Made by a program: the position numbers and the translations under genes. The notes below the pieces were generated by a model. That model worked only from the letters and a program-made list of their open reading frames with translations. It was not told the DNA's origin and made no database searches. A stretch of DNA of 64,000 nucleotides from Actinoplanes xinjiangensis (GTDB lineage: Bacteria; Actinomycetota; Actinomycetes; Mycobacteriales; Micromonosporaceae): positions 1 through 64,000 of the forward strand of contig NZ_QGGR01000032.1 in the NCBI RefSeq assembly GCF_003148685.1, written 5' to 3'. The number at the start of each line of letters is the position of its first letter. The first letter of the stretch is position 1. Positions 1 to 7,617 of the stretch are shown piece by piece.

Positions 1-592
1 GCAGGTAAGACCGGGATCCGTCCCGGCACCGCGCGGCGAAGCGGTAACCCACCCGGACGCCGCGCGTTCCCTGCGCAGCGTGGAGGGAATCTCCGGCCCT
101 TAGGGCGGAGAGGATGTCAACGAGTTCACCGACATCGCCCTGGCGCACCGTGACGACGAAGCTGTCACCGACGAAGATCCGCACGAAACCGGTGTTCACG
201 ACCTCGCTCGTGTCCGTCAGTTCGGCGTGCTCCACATACTGGGTGGCTCGCAGAAGGATGAACGAGGAGTCCTCGTAACGCTCGACCTTGGGACGCTGCT
301 CCTGATGCAGAACATCCTCCACCGCCAGAGGGTGAAGGCCGAAGATCTCCGCGACATATGCCAACTGCCGCTCGTCGGGTTCATGCAGACCCAGCCACAC
401 GAAAGCGCCCGACGTCCGGCGTGCCCGGCGGTACAGCCGGGCCAGGTCCTCACCGCCGTCGACACGTGCGCCGTTGACGTACAACCCGCATCCGACTACG
501 AACCGCCGGACATCGTCGACAGATCGCGCCGCCAGCGCCGGTGGGGCTCTGGTTGCCATCCAGGACAGGCCGCGGCTCAGTCGTCCGATCAT
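1..592 (-). CDS. corA: CorA-family magnesium/cobalt transporter, N-terminal part (runs off the window)
   Basis: The frame opens with ATG at 590-592 and stays open to the window edge, giving 197 codons of what should be the cytosolic domain of a CorA Mg2+/Co2+ channel. Family landmarks are clear: GLYVNGARVDG near residue 35, VWLGLHEPDERQL near 65, a LHPLAVEDVLHQEQRPKVERYED block near 85-105 and a TGFVRIFVGDSFVVTVRQG strand after that. The transmembrane GMN motif would lie outside the window. The last 30 or so visible codons no longer resemble the family, which expects a helix ending in a conserved VVDDY segment, so a frameshift close to the edge is possible. The family assignment is secure; whether the gene is intact is unknown. 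Confidence 0.8.
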   Translation of the reverse strand, partial: MIGRLSRGLSWMATRAPPALAARSVDDVRRFVVGCGLYVNGARVDGGEDLARLYRRARRTSGAFVWLGLHEPDERQLAYVAEIFGLHPLAVEDVLHQEQRPKVERYEDSSFILLRATQYVEHAELTDTSEVVNTGFVRIFVGDSFVVTVRQGDVGELVDILSALRAGDSLHAAQGTRGVRVGYRFAARCRDGSRSYL

Positions 593-775
593 GGTGCTCC
601 TCAGGGTCGTTGCGCTACTCGGGCCTCGGCGCGCTCGGTGCTACGGCCAGGACATGTGCGAGCAGGACGCCGGCAGAGCCGGCAACAGCGGTCCGGCGTT
701 GGGCGTCAGCGGGCGCGCGTTCGACGTAGTCGCCGGCCGGATCGTGACCGTGCCGCAAGTTTTCGCCCTGGTTCT

Positions 776-1258
776 CTATGCGGTGCGGCACCGGATGAGC
801 GTCACCACGAGCAGGATGCCAGCGGCGCCCACGGTCACGAGGCGAACCCGGTTCAGCCTGACCCAGCGCCGCGCCAGCATCGCCTTCTGCTCCGGGGCCG
901 TGTCGGCGGCGAAAAACAACCGCAGGTTGACCCGGGTCACGATGTAGACGGTGACCGCGGCACTGACCAGGCACAGCGCGACGCCCAGCGCGAGTGGCGG
1001 ACGCGCCACCTGCGGCACGTTCCATCCGGCTACCCCGGCGGCCACCGTCACCAGCGCGGTGAGCGGCGTGGCCGGAATGTAGTAGCGCACCGGGCTGCCG
1101 GGGCCCAGGAACCCACCGGCGAGCTGCACCGGCCGGCCCGCCATCGACGTCCACCCGGGCGCGAGGACGACCGCTTCGTACAGGTTGCCGAAGAACCAGT
1201 GGGCATGGCCGGCAACCGCGGCGGTGGCCAACACGAGGAAGAGGTCTGCTGTTGTCAT
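776..1258 (-). CDS. DUF1772-like small integral membrane protein
   Basis: This 160-residue protein has four predicted membrane segments (about residues 5-25, 62-80, 88-108 and 137-155). The early GHAHWFFGNLYEAVV stretch is typical of DUF1772/anthrone-oxygenase-like membrane proteins, and no catalytic role can be assigned. Its ATG overlaps the TGA of the upstream heme A synthase gene by four bases (ATGA at 1255-1258), so it should be translationally coupled as the last gene of the 4367-to-776 operon. The family call is tentative; being a real coupled gene is well supported. Confidence 0.75.
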   Translation of the reverse strand: MTTADLFLVLATAAVAGHAHWFFGNLYEAVVLAPGWTSMAGRPVQLAGGFLGPGSPVRYYIPATPLTALVTVAAGVAGWNVPQVARPPLALGVALCLVSAAVTVYIVTRVNLRLFFAADTAPEQKAMLARRWVRLNRVRLVTVGAAGILLVVTLIRCRTA

Positions 1259-2154
1259 GTCCTGCCTTCCGGTGAGTCGTGGCGGTCACCGGTGGTGCGG
1301 ACCGCCCGTGCCACCAGGTGGGTGGCGGCGATGACGATGAGCGCGGCGGTGACGACGTGGGCGGCGACCATCGGCACCGGCAGCGCGAGGGTGTTCTGGA
1401 CGGAACCGATCACACCCTGCACGAGCGTTACGGCCAGGAGCATTAGCGCGGCCCGGCGTACGGGCCGGGCCGCGCGGGCGAAGAGCAGGCTGGCCGCCTG
1501 AACACCGACCAGCAGGAGTACGGCGACGGCGTGTGCCGTGGTGAGCACGGCGGCGTCGAGGCCGAGCCGGCGGGCGGTGTCGTCACCGGCGTGCGGCCCG
1601 CTGCCGGTGACCAGGGTGCCCAGGATCAGGACCGTCGTGAGGACGACGGGAAGGGTCACCACGGTGAGACGGGTCCACGGGTCGGCAGGAAGGCGGAACG
1701 CGGCGTGCGGTCGTCGCAGCAGGTCGATCAGTACGGTCAGGGCGGCGATGAGGATCATGCTGGCCAGGAAGTGGCCGGCGACGATCTCGGGAGCGAGTGC
1801 GCGCCGGACGCTGAGGCCGCCGATCATGCCCTGGACGCCGACCCCTGCCAGTACGCCGATTGCCAGCGGAAGGCTCCAGCGTGGCCGGTTGCGGTCGCGC
1901 AGCAGTACCACCACGACGGTGAGGGTGACCAGCCCGACGACGATACCCAGCATGCGGTTGCCGAATTCGACGACGCCGTGCACTCCCATCTCGGCGGTGG
2001 TGACGAAGGAACCGCTGGTGCACCGGGGCCATGTCGGGCATCCCAGCCCGGATCCCGTGAGGCGTACCAGGGCGCCGGTCAACACGATGAGGGTGTTGGC
2101 CACCAGCGCGGCGACGGCTGCTCCGGCGCGCCGGGTGGGCATGGTGGCCGTCAT
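1255..2154 (-). CDS. ctaA: Heme A synthase (COX15/CtaA family)
   Basis: The protein has 299 residues and eight predicted membrane helices. It should oxidise the C8 methyl of heme O to make heme A for aa3-type cytochrome oxidase. Visible landmarks are the GALVRLTGSGLGCPTWPRC loop with its Cys pair and four helix histidines (HGVVEFGNRM, GHFLAS, TTAHAV, VAAHVV) in the usual places for heme ligands. The start is taken at 2154 because that ATG overlaps the TGA of the MMPL gene by four bases; an upstream in-frame start would lie inside MMPL. Being coupled between an MMPL exporter and a DUF1772 gene, rather than sitting beside ctaB or cta genes, is unusual. Confidence 0.9.
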   Translation of the reverse strand: MTATMPTRRAGAAVAALVANTLIVLTGALVRLTGSGLGCPTWPRCTSGSFVTTAEMGVHGVVEFGNRMLGIVVGLVTLTVVVVLLRDRNRPRWSLPLAIGVLAGVGVQGMIGGLSVRRALAPEIVAGHFLASMILIAALTVLIDLLRRPHAAFRLPADPWTRLTVVTLPVVLTTVLILGTLVTGSGPHAGDDTARRLGLDAAVLTTAHAVAVLLLVGVQAASLLFARAARPVRRAALMLLAVTLVQGVIGSVQNTLALPVPMVAAHVVTAALIVIAATHLVARAVRTTGDRHDSPEGRT

Positions 2155-4367
2155 CGGGCGATCGGAGGAGCGGACGGTGCGGGGTTCTGCCGGGCGGGTG
2201 CCGGCGAGGTGGTGAGCTTGCTGGGCCACCAACTGGCCGGGCCGGCGAGCCGGACGATGGCGGGTACGAGCAGTCCTCGGACGAGGAAGGTGTCCAGCAG
2301 GATGCCGAAGGCGAGAGCGAAGCCGAACTGGAACAGGGTGTCCAACGGCTGGGTCATGAGTGCGGCGAACGTGCCGGCGAGGATCAGTCCGGCCGAGGTG
2401 ATGACTCCTCCGGTGCGGGTGAGGGCCAGTCGCAACCCGTCGGTGGTGCCGTGTGTGGCGGTCTCCTCGCGGATGCGGGTGGCGAGCAGGATGTTGTAGT
2501 CGACGGCGAGAGCTACCAGGAAGACGAAGATGTAGAGGGCGGCGCCTTCGGTGATGCCGGCCTGGCCGCCGAGGACGACGGCGGTGAACACGGTGGCTCC
2601 CAGGGCCGCCAGGAACGAGACCACCATCGTGGCGACCAGGTACAGCGGCGCGAGCAGAGAACGCAGCAGGGTCCCGATGAGGATGGTGATCAGGCCGAGC
2701 AGCAGGACGGCGATGACGGGCGCGTCGCGGGTGGCGGCGGCTCGGCGGTCGAGGGCGGCGGCGCTCTCCCCACCGACCAGGACCTCAGCGGAGTCGAGGC
2801 CGGTGGCGGTGAGGGTGGCGCGAACGGCATGGCGAACCTGTTCGGTACGGTCCAGCGCGGCCGTCTCGTACGGGTCGTCGGTGTAGATCACGTCGATGCG
2901 GGCGGTGTGCCCGTCGGGCGTGAGGTACGGCGCCGGGGCACCGAGGTCGCCGCCGGGTGGCTTGCCGTCGGGACGGGTGGGGCCGGTGACCTGCTGTACG
3001 CCCGGGATCGCCGCGATGTCGGCGCTGACCCGCTCCACCACCTCGAGGTTGCCGCGCCAGTCGGCCGGGGCGTCGAGGAGCACGTGTGTCGGGGCGAGCC
3101 GGCCGGCCGGGAACGCGTCGGCGAGGAGCTGCCGGCCCCGGGCCGAGTCGGTCTGTGCCCGGAACCCGGAGATCGCGTCGTAGTTCTCCCGGTAGCCGAC
3201 CAGGCCGGTGCCGAGCCCGGCGAGCACGGCCAGGCAGGCGGCGACGGTGAGAGCCGGACGGCGAATGACGAGGTCGGCGACCCGTCCCCAGAGTGAGGCT
3301 GCCGCCACCGTACGGGCGGGTGTCTTCAGGGGCCAGAACGCATGCCGGCCTAGGAGCAGGACCAGCGCGGGGACGAAGGTGACCGCGACGAGCAGCATCA
3401 CCGCGACCGAGAGCGCGAGGTACGGCCCGAGTGACCGGTAGGAGGGCAGGGTGGCGGCCAGCAGGGTGAGCAGGCCGACGATGACGGTGCCGGCGCTGAA
3501 CACGATCGCCGGGCCGACCCGGCGCAGCGCCGTGGCCATCGCACGGTAGCGATGCGGGGTCTCGGCGAGTTGTTCCCGATACCGCATGATCAGGAACAGG
3601 CAGTAGTCGGTGCCGACGCCGAACAGCATCACGGTGCCGATCGAGGCGGTCATCTCGCTGACGCCGACCAGACCGGCGCGGGCCAGGGCCGTGCCGATCG
3701 CGTCGGTGACGGCCATCGCCACACCGACCGCCACCAACGGTACGGCGGCGAGCACAGGCGAGCGGTAGATGAGCAGCAGCAGGACCAGGACGAGTCCGAT
3801 GGTGACGGTCAGCAGCGTGGTGTCGGCTCGCCGGAAGACGGTCACGCTGTCGCGGATCACGCCGGCCGGTCCGGTCACCCGGATCTCGGCGCCGGCCGTA
3901 CCGGTGCCGGCGATCGCCCTGATGGCGTCGATGGTGCCGCCGAAGGCCGGGTCGGCCGGGTCGAGGTCGATCCCGGTCACGATCATCGTCGTCGTGCCGT
4001 CCGCCGACCGCAGGTCGGCCGCGTCAGGAGTGGTCGCGATCGACATCACTGTCCGGACGCCGACCGGTCGGGCGGCACCGGTCAACTGGTCCGAGATGCG
4101 CCGGACCTCGGCGAGGTCGCGGCCGGTCAGGCCGCCGGGGTTGTGCAGCACCACGACCGCCGGGATGCCGGCGCCGGCGGGGAATGCACGGGCGAGCAAC
4201 TGCTCGGCACGGACCGACTCGGCTGTCGCCGGAGCTGCCGTCGGGCTCTCGTTGTCCGGTACGTCGGCCGTGCCCGGTGCCGGCATCGGCGCGATGGCTG
4301 CCAGGAGCAGCCACCCCGTCACGATGCCCAGGGCGATGCGCTTCCCGCGGACGGCAGGGCCGGCCAT
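2151..4367 (-). CDS. MMPL/RND-family membrane transporter
   Basis: This 738-residue protein has the duplicated RND layout: one N-terminal helix, an extracytoplasmic loop, a bundle of about six helices (residues 175-380), a second large loop and a second bundle (540-720). The GTDYCLFLIMRYRE and AVDYNILLATRIREE segments are the paired MMPL signatures with membrane-embedded Asp-Tyr residues used in proton coupling. Family members export lipids or hydrophobic compounds; the substrate here is unknown. ATG 4367 is preferred over the upstream 4385 because GGAGGT lies just before it. The gene heads an operon with ctaA and a DUF1772 gene, and two TetR-type operators lie immediately upstream. Confidence 0.88.
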   Translation of the reverse strand: MAGPAVRGKRIALGIVTGWLLLAAIAPMPAPGTADVPDNESPTAAPATAESVRAEQLLARAFPAGAGIPAVVVLHNPGGLTGRDLAEVRRISDQLTGAARPVGVRTVMSIATTPDAADLRSADGTTTMIVTGIDLDPADPAFGGTIDAIRAIAGTGTAGAEIRVTGPAGVIRDSVTVFRRADTTLLTVTIGLVLVLLLLIYRSPVLAAVPLVAVGVAMAVTDAIGTALARAGLVGVSEMTASIGTVMLFGVGTDYCLFLIMRYREQLAETPHRYRAMATALRRVGPAIVFSAGTVIVGLLTLLAATLPSYRSLGPYLALSVAVMLLVAVTFVPALVLLLGRHAFWPLKTPARTVAAASLWGRVADLVIRRPALTVAACLAVLAGLGTGLVGYRENYDAISGFRAQTDSARGRQLLADAFPAGRLAPTHVLLDAPADWRGNLEVVERVSADIAAIPGVQQVTGPTRPDGKPPGGDLGAPAPYLTPDGHTARIDVIYTDDPYETAALDRTEQVRHAVRATLTATGLDSAEVLVGGESAAALDRRAAATRDAPVIAVLLLGLITILIGTLLRSLLAPLYLVATMVVSFLAALGATVFTAVVLGGQAGITEGAALYIFVFLVALAVDYNILLATRIREETATHGTTDGLRLALTRTGGVITSAGLILAGTFAALMTQPLDTLFQFGFALAFGILLDTFLVRGLLVPAIVRLAGPASWWPSKLTTSPAPARQNPAPSAPPIAR

Positions 4368-4389
4368 GACACCTCCAGGGATCATCTTT

Positions 4390-4427
4390 CCGACGTTGCG
4401 TCGGGAAGGTTACCGACGTGGTGTCGG
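4390..4427. promoter_or_regulatory. Tandem TetR operators between MMPL and tetR
   Basis: Two copies of CCGAC-N5-GTCGG occur at 4390-4404 and 4413-4427, with centres 23 bp apart. They share the wider consensus CCGACGTNGYGTCGG. They fill the intergenic region between the divergent MMPL operon and the TetR gene at 4467, so they are very probably that TetR's binding sites controlling both directions. The repeats are seen directly; the regulator assignment is inference. Confidence 0.8.
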
Positions 4428-4454
4428 AATCTCAACGGGGTCACCGGCACTGAT

Positions 4455-4460
4455 TAGACT
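4455..4460 (+). promoter_or_regulatory. -10 box (TAGACT) of a probable leaderless tetR transcript
   Basis: TAGACT ends six bases before the GTG start at 4467. There is no purine-rich ribosome-binding site, so transcription probably begins at the start codon. A -35 match is weak (TCAACG at 4432-4437), and it overlaps the flank of the operator pair, which would allow autorepression. Confidence 0.55.
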
Positions 4461-4466
4461 GACGGC

Positions 4467-5093
4467 GTGCCCCGCATCAGCGCCCCGACCGTCGCCGAGC
4501 ACCGCTCCCGGCAGCTCGCGGCGCTCCTTGACGCGGCGTGTGATCTGATCACCGAACAGGGGCCGGCGGCCCTCACCCTGACCGCGCTCGCCCGCCGGAC
4601 AGGACTGTCCCGGCCGGGGTTGTACGAGTACTTCCGCTCCCGTGAGGAGCTCGTGACCGCGATCGTCGAGGACGAACTCCCCCGCGCCGCGCAACGTATC
4701 CGGGAGACCCTCCGCGACGCCGGTCCCGACCTCGCCACCCAGATCCGCGCCTACGTTCGCGCGCAGGCCGAGATGATGGGCAACCCGCGCCACGCCGCCG
4801 TCAGCGCCCTCGCCGTCCAGGCCCTACCCGCCACGCACGTCCAGCGCATCCTCGACGGGCACGGCGTCATCACCGCCCCACTCGCCGACGCGCTCGCCCG
4901 CGCGGGCATTCCGGACGCGGAACTGCGCGCCGAGTTCGTCCAAGCGGTCGTGGACGCGGCCGGTCGCCGAATCCAGCAGCAGGATCCCGGCCACGGCGCC
5001 GCCGGCATCATCGACACCGCTGTCACCCAGATCCTGTCCGGACTGACGCCGGCCAGACCGTCCCGGCGGCGTAACGCATCGCCGCCGGCGTGA
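4467..5093 (+). CDS. TetR/AcrR-family transcriptional regulator
   Basis: The protein has 208 residues. Residues about 15-60 form the helix-turn-helix domain (RTGLSRPGLYEYFRSREEL is the recognition-helix region), followed by an all-helical ligand-binding domain of usual length. It is transcribed divergently from the MMPL-ctaA-DUF1772 operon, with two matching inverted repeats in between, which points to local repression of that exporter operon and of itself. The GTG start lacks a Shine-Dalgarno but sits six bases after a -10 box. The inducer is unknown. Confidence 0.88.
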   Translation: MPRISAPTVAEHRSRQLAALLDAACDLITEQGPAALTLTALARRTGLSRPGLYEYFRSREELVTAIVEDELPRAAQRIRETLRDAGPDLATQIRAYVRAQAEMMGNPRHAAVSALAVQALPATHVQRILDGHGVITAPLADALARAGIPDAELRAEFVQAVVDAAGRRIQQQDPGHGAAGIIDTAVTQILSGLTPARPSRRRNASPPA

Positions 5094-5116
5094 TCCCGCC
5101 GTCCCCACCGGTCCGG

Positions 5117-6034
5117 TCAGCCGAATCGCACGCCGGTGACCTGTTCCGACAACTCCCACAGGCGGCGACCGTTCTCCGGGTCCGTCGCGGCCGCGGAGAG
5201 CGCCACCGGGGCCGGATGACCACGTAGCTCACCCGGACCGCCCGGCCCGATGAGCCGGCCCGACGGCACGGCCGGATCGGTGGCGGCGAACAACTGAGGC
5301 CAGGCCCCACGCTCCACGGGCTGGGCGAGAAGTGGGTTGCCGACGCGACCCAGCAGGAACCGCCACATCGCCGTGGTGGCCGCGGCCTGCAACCCGGTAG
5401 CGGTATATCCCGGGTGGGCCAGAATGCTGCGCACCGGGCTGGCGGTCGCACTGAGCCGCCGGTGCAGCTCATGGCCGAAGACCGCATTGGCGAGCTTGGA
5501 CGAGTTGTAGAACCCCATCGGCGAGTAGCGCCGCTCGCCGGTTGGATCGGCGAAGTTCAACCGGGCCCGCCGATGGTTGACCGACGTCACCGTCACGACC
5601 CGCGGATCACGGCCGGCCAGCAGCAGGTCGAACAGCAGCCCGGTGAGGGCGAAGTGCCCCAGGTGGTTGGTGGCGAACTGCACCTCGTGACCCTGCGGGC
5701 TCAGGGTGCGGGGCGGGGCCATCACCCCGGCGTTGTTGACGAGGACGTCGATCCGCCGATGGTCGGCGCGCATGCCGTCGGCGAACTCCCGCACCGAGTC
5801 GAGGTCGGCGAGATCGAGCCGCCGTACCTCCAGTTCTGCGCCGGCTCCGGTGTCGACAGCGGCGGCCGCCCGGTGCCCCTTCTCCTCGTCGCGGACGGCC
5901 AGCACCACCCGCGCCCCGCGGGCGGCGAGCGCACGCGTGGTGGCCAGGCCCAGTCCGCCGGCGGCCCCGGTCACGACAAAGGTGCGGCCGGTCAGGTCGG
6001 AGATCCGGTCCGCGGTCCAGCGATCATCGGTCAT
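5117..6034 (-). CDS. Short-chain dehydrogenase/reductase (retinol-dehydrogenase-like)
   Basis: This 305-residue protein has a classical SDR fold: TGAAGGLG cofactor-binding loop near residue 22, NNAG near 95, catalytic Ser in VTVTSVNHRR, and the YNSSK catalytic Tyr/Lys pair with an HPGYTATGL segment after it. It resembles the RDH/WWOX-like branch of NAD(P)H oxidoreductases; the substrate is unknown. ATG 6034 is chosen because GTGAGG precedes it; a TTG at 6070 would place the start inside the operator region. It is divergent from the TetR gene at 6115 and is the likely target of that repressor. Confidence 0.88.
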   Translation of the reverse strand: MTDDRWTADRISDLTGRTFVVTGAAGGLGLATTRALAARGARVVLAVRDEEKGHRAAAAVDTGAGAELEVRRLDLADLDSVREFADGMRADHRRIDVLVNNAGVMAPPRTLSPQGHEVQFATNHLGHFALTGLLFDLLLAGRDPRVVTVTSVNHRRARLNFADPTGERRYSPMGFYNSSKLANAVFGHELHRRLSATASPVRSILAHPGYTATGLQAAATTAMWRFLLGRVGNPLLAQPVERGAWPQLFAATDPAVPSGRLIGPGGPGELRGHPAPVALSAAATDPENGRRLWELSEQVTGVRFG

Positions 6035-6045
6035 TTGCCTCACTG

Positions 6046-6097
6046 TGCCTTTGACGGCACTGAGTGTCAATAGATGCTCAGAGTGCCATCAAGGGCA
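6046..6097. promoter_or_regulatory. Paired palindromic operators between SDR and tetR
   Basis: TGCCTTTGACGGCA (6046-6059) and TGCCATCAAGGGCA (6084-6097) are each near-palindromic. Together with flanking CTGAG/CTCAG they also form one large inverted repeat. They lie between the divergent SDR and TetR starts and are the likely TetR binding sites. A TTGACG -35-like element (6051-6056) is embedded in the first. Confidence 0.78.
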
Positions 6098-6102
6098 TGA
6101 AG

Positions 6103-6108
6103 TAGCAT
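6103..6108 (+). promoter_or_regulatory. -10 box (TAGCAT) of a probable leaderless tetR transcript
   Basis: TAGCAT ends six bases before GTG 6115, the same geometry as the other TetR gene at 4467. No ribosome-binding site precedes the GTG. The box directly adjoins the second operator, so the repressor should occlude its own promoter. Confidence 0.5.
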
Positions 6109-6114
6109 GCCGGG

Positions 6115-6747
6115 GTGGAATCGCCTCCCGAAAGCATGGCCGAGCGCAAACGTCGACTCGTCGCGGGCGAGTTGCGTGACGCCGCCTTGATGCTGCTGGC
6201 CACCAAGGGCTTCGATACGGTGACCGTCGACGACATCGTCGCCGTCGCCGGCGTGTCGCGACGCACCTTCTTCCGCTACTTCGCGTCCAAGGAGGACGTG
6301 GTCGTGCGGTTCCTCGCCGACATGGGCGCCAGTGTCGTCGCCGAACTCGCGGCCCGGCCACGCGCCGAGCCGCCGTCAGCGGCGCTGCGCCACGCGGTCT
6401 GGGTGCCGCTCGCCGCCTGCACCGACCGGGCCGACCACACCGAGCGGGCGCGGATCGTGGTCCGGCTGATCCTGGACACCCCCGCCCTGCACGCCCGCTG
6501 GCTGGACCGGCAGAGCCGGTGGTGCGACGCGCTCGCCGCCGAGCTGGCCGCCCGCCACCGCCTTGATCCCGACACTGATCCATACCCGCGGATGGCCGCC
6601 GGTATGGCCATGCTGGCGCTGGACACCGTCCTGCGGCAGTGGCAGCCCGGCGCCGACGAACAGCGCCTCGCCGAACTGACCGATCAGGCCTTCGCCGTCG
6701 TGGCGCCCGCGCTGGACACACCCGGCGCGCCGGAGCCACCGCCGTGA
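6115..6747 (+). CDS. TetR/AcrR-family transcriptional regulator
   Basis: The protein has 210 residues with an N-terminal TetR helix-turn-helix (residues 15-60; TVDDIVAVAGVSRRTFFRYFASKEDVV) and a helical C-terminal effector domain of normal size. The RRTFFRYFxSKE recognition helix is typical of the MftR/AcrR-type group. It is divergent from the SDR at 5117-6034, with two strong palindromes in the gap, so it probably regulates the SDR and itself. It likely uses the leaderless GTG at 6115. Confidence 0.87.
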   Translation: MESPPESMAERKRRLVAGELRDAALMLLATKGFDTVTVDDIVAVAGVSRRTFFRYFASKEDVVVRFLADMGASVVAELAARPRAEPPSAALRHAVWVPLAACTDRADHTERARIVVRLILDTPALHARWLDRQSRWCDALAAELAARHRLDPDTDPYPRMAAGMAMLALDTVLRQWQPGADEQRLAELTDQAFAVVAPALDTPGAPEPPP

Positions 6748-6976
6748 CCGCCGTCCGCCGCCGACCCGGCCGCATTCCAGCGAGGCTGTTCCCAGCACGG
6801 GTCGACCAGGTTCGGCTCGACGTGTCGGCCAGCCCACCGGGCGTCGCGCCGGTCTCCGACGCCTTCAAGACCACCTTGACCGACTTGACTCAGCCGTGTC
6901 CTGCCGATCGGTTGATCAATGCTGTTGATGTGTCGGGGGTCCGTACCCGGTGTCGATGGTGTGGCTGTCCCTTGCT

Positions 6977-7483
6977 TCAACGATCCGTTCGGCTCAGGAA
7001 TGCACGGATCTGCTCCGCCAATTCGCGTGCCGTCTTGCCGTTCCGGCCCTGGGCCGCCCCCTCGAGAACCTCGAGCAGGGCGGGGCCGATCTCGACCGGC
7101 TCACTGCCCGGGGACGGCCATTCCAACGCCGACTGATATCCCGCATCCTGCGCGGTCAGTTGGATGCGGACCGTATCCCCGGCTTTGGAGACTTCGAACT
7201 TAGGCCTGTCGACGCTCGGGTAGGCATCGATGAAACTGGCCGGCCCGATTTGTGTCGTCTCCAGAGCCTCATCGAGGAACACGAAACGCGGGCTGATCTT
7301 CTGGTCGGTCAACGCAGTCTCCTTAACGCGCCATTGGCACCGCAGCGAGCCATGCCCGGTGGGCAGCAGATACCCCCGAGCGAGCGTGACAATCACTGCA
7401 CCGGAGGCGGGCACCGCAGCAGCAGCCGTGCCACGTTTCCCAGTGAGGCTGGGGGCCCGGATCCATCGGTGGTTCTCCCTCAC
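6977..7483 (-). CDS. Hypothetical protein
   Basis: The frame encodes up to 168 residues with normal actinobacterial codon bias. The C-terminal half (from about residue 60) reads as a compact soluble domain ending in a charged helix, TARELAEQIRAFLSRTDR. No family was recognised. The N-terminus is uncertain: the GTG at 7483 is the farthest in-frame start, while a GGGAG site nearby better serves an out-of-frame ATG, so either the true start is internal or the 5' end has shifted frame. Confidence 0.55.
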   Translation of the reverse strand: MRENHRWIRAPSLTGKRGTAAAAVPASGAVIVTLARGYLLPTGHGSLRCQWRVKETALTDQKISPRFVFLDEALETTQIGPASFIDAYPSVDRPKFEVSKAGDTVRIQLTAQDAGYQSALEWPSPGSEPVEIGPALLEVLEGAAQGRNGKTARELAEQIRAFLSRTDR

Positions 7484-7617
7484 GCCCGCCGGGGCCGCGG
7501 GGAACAGTGATGCGGTGCAGCCTGCATGCGTGCCTGACGGCGCCCTGCCTGCCGGGGTCGGCGTGGCCCGCGTAGCAGCCAGCGATCAGCTGGATCCCCG
7601 TGCCCCTTGCTGGAGTG

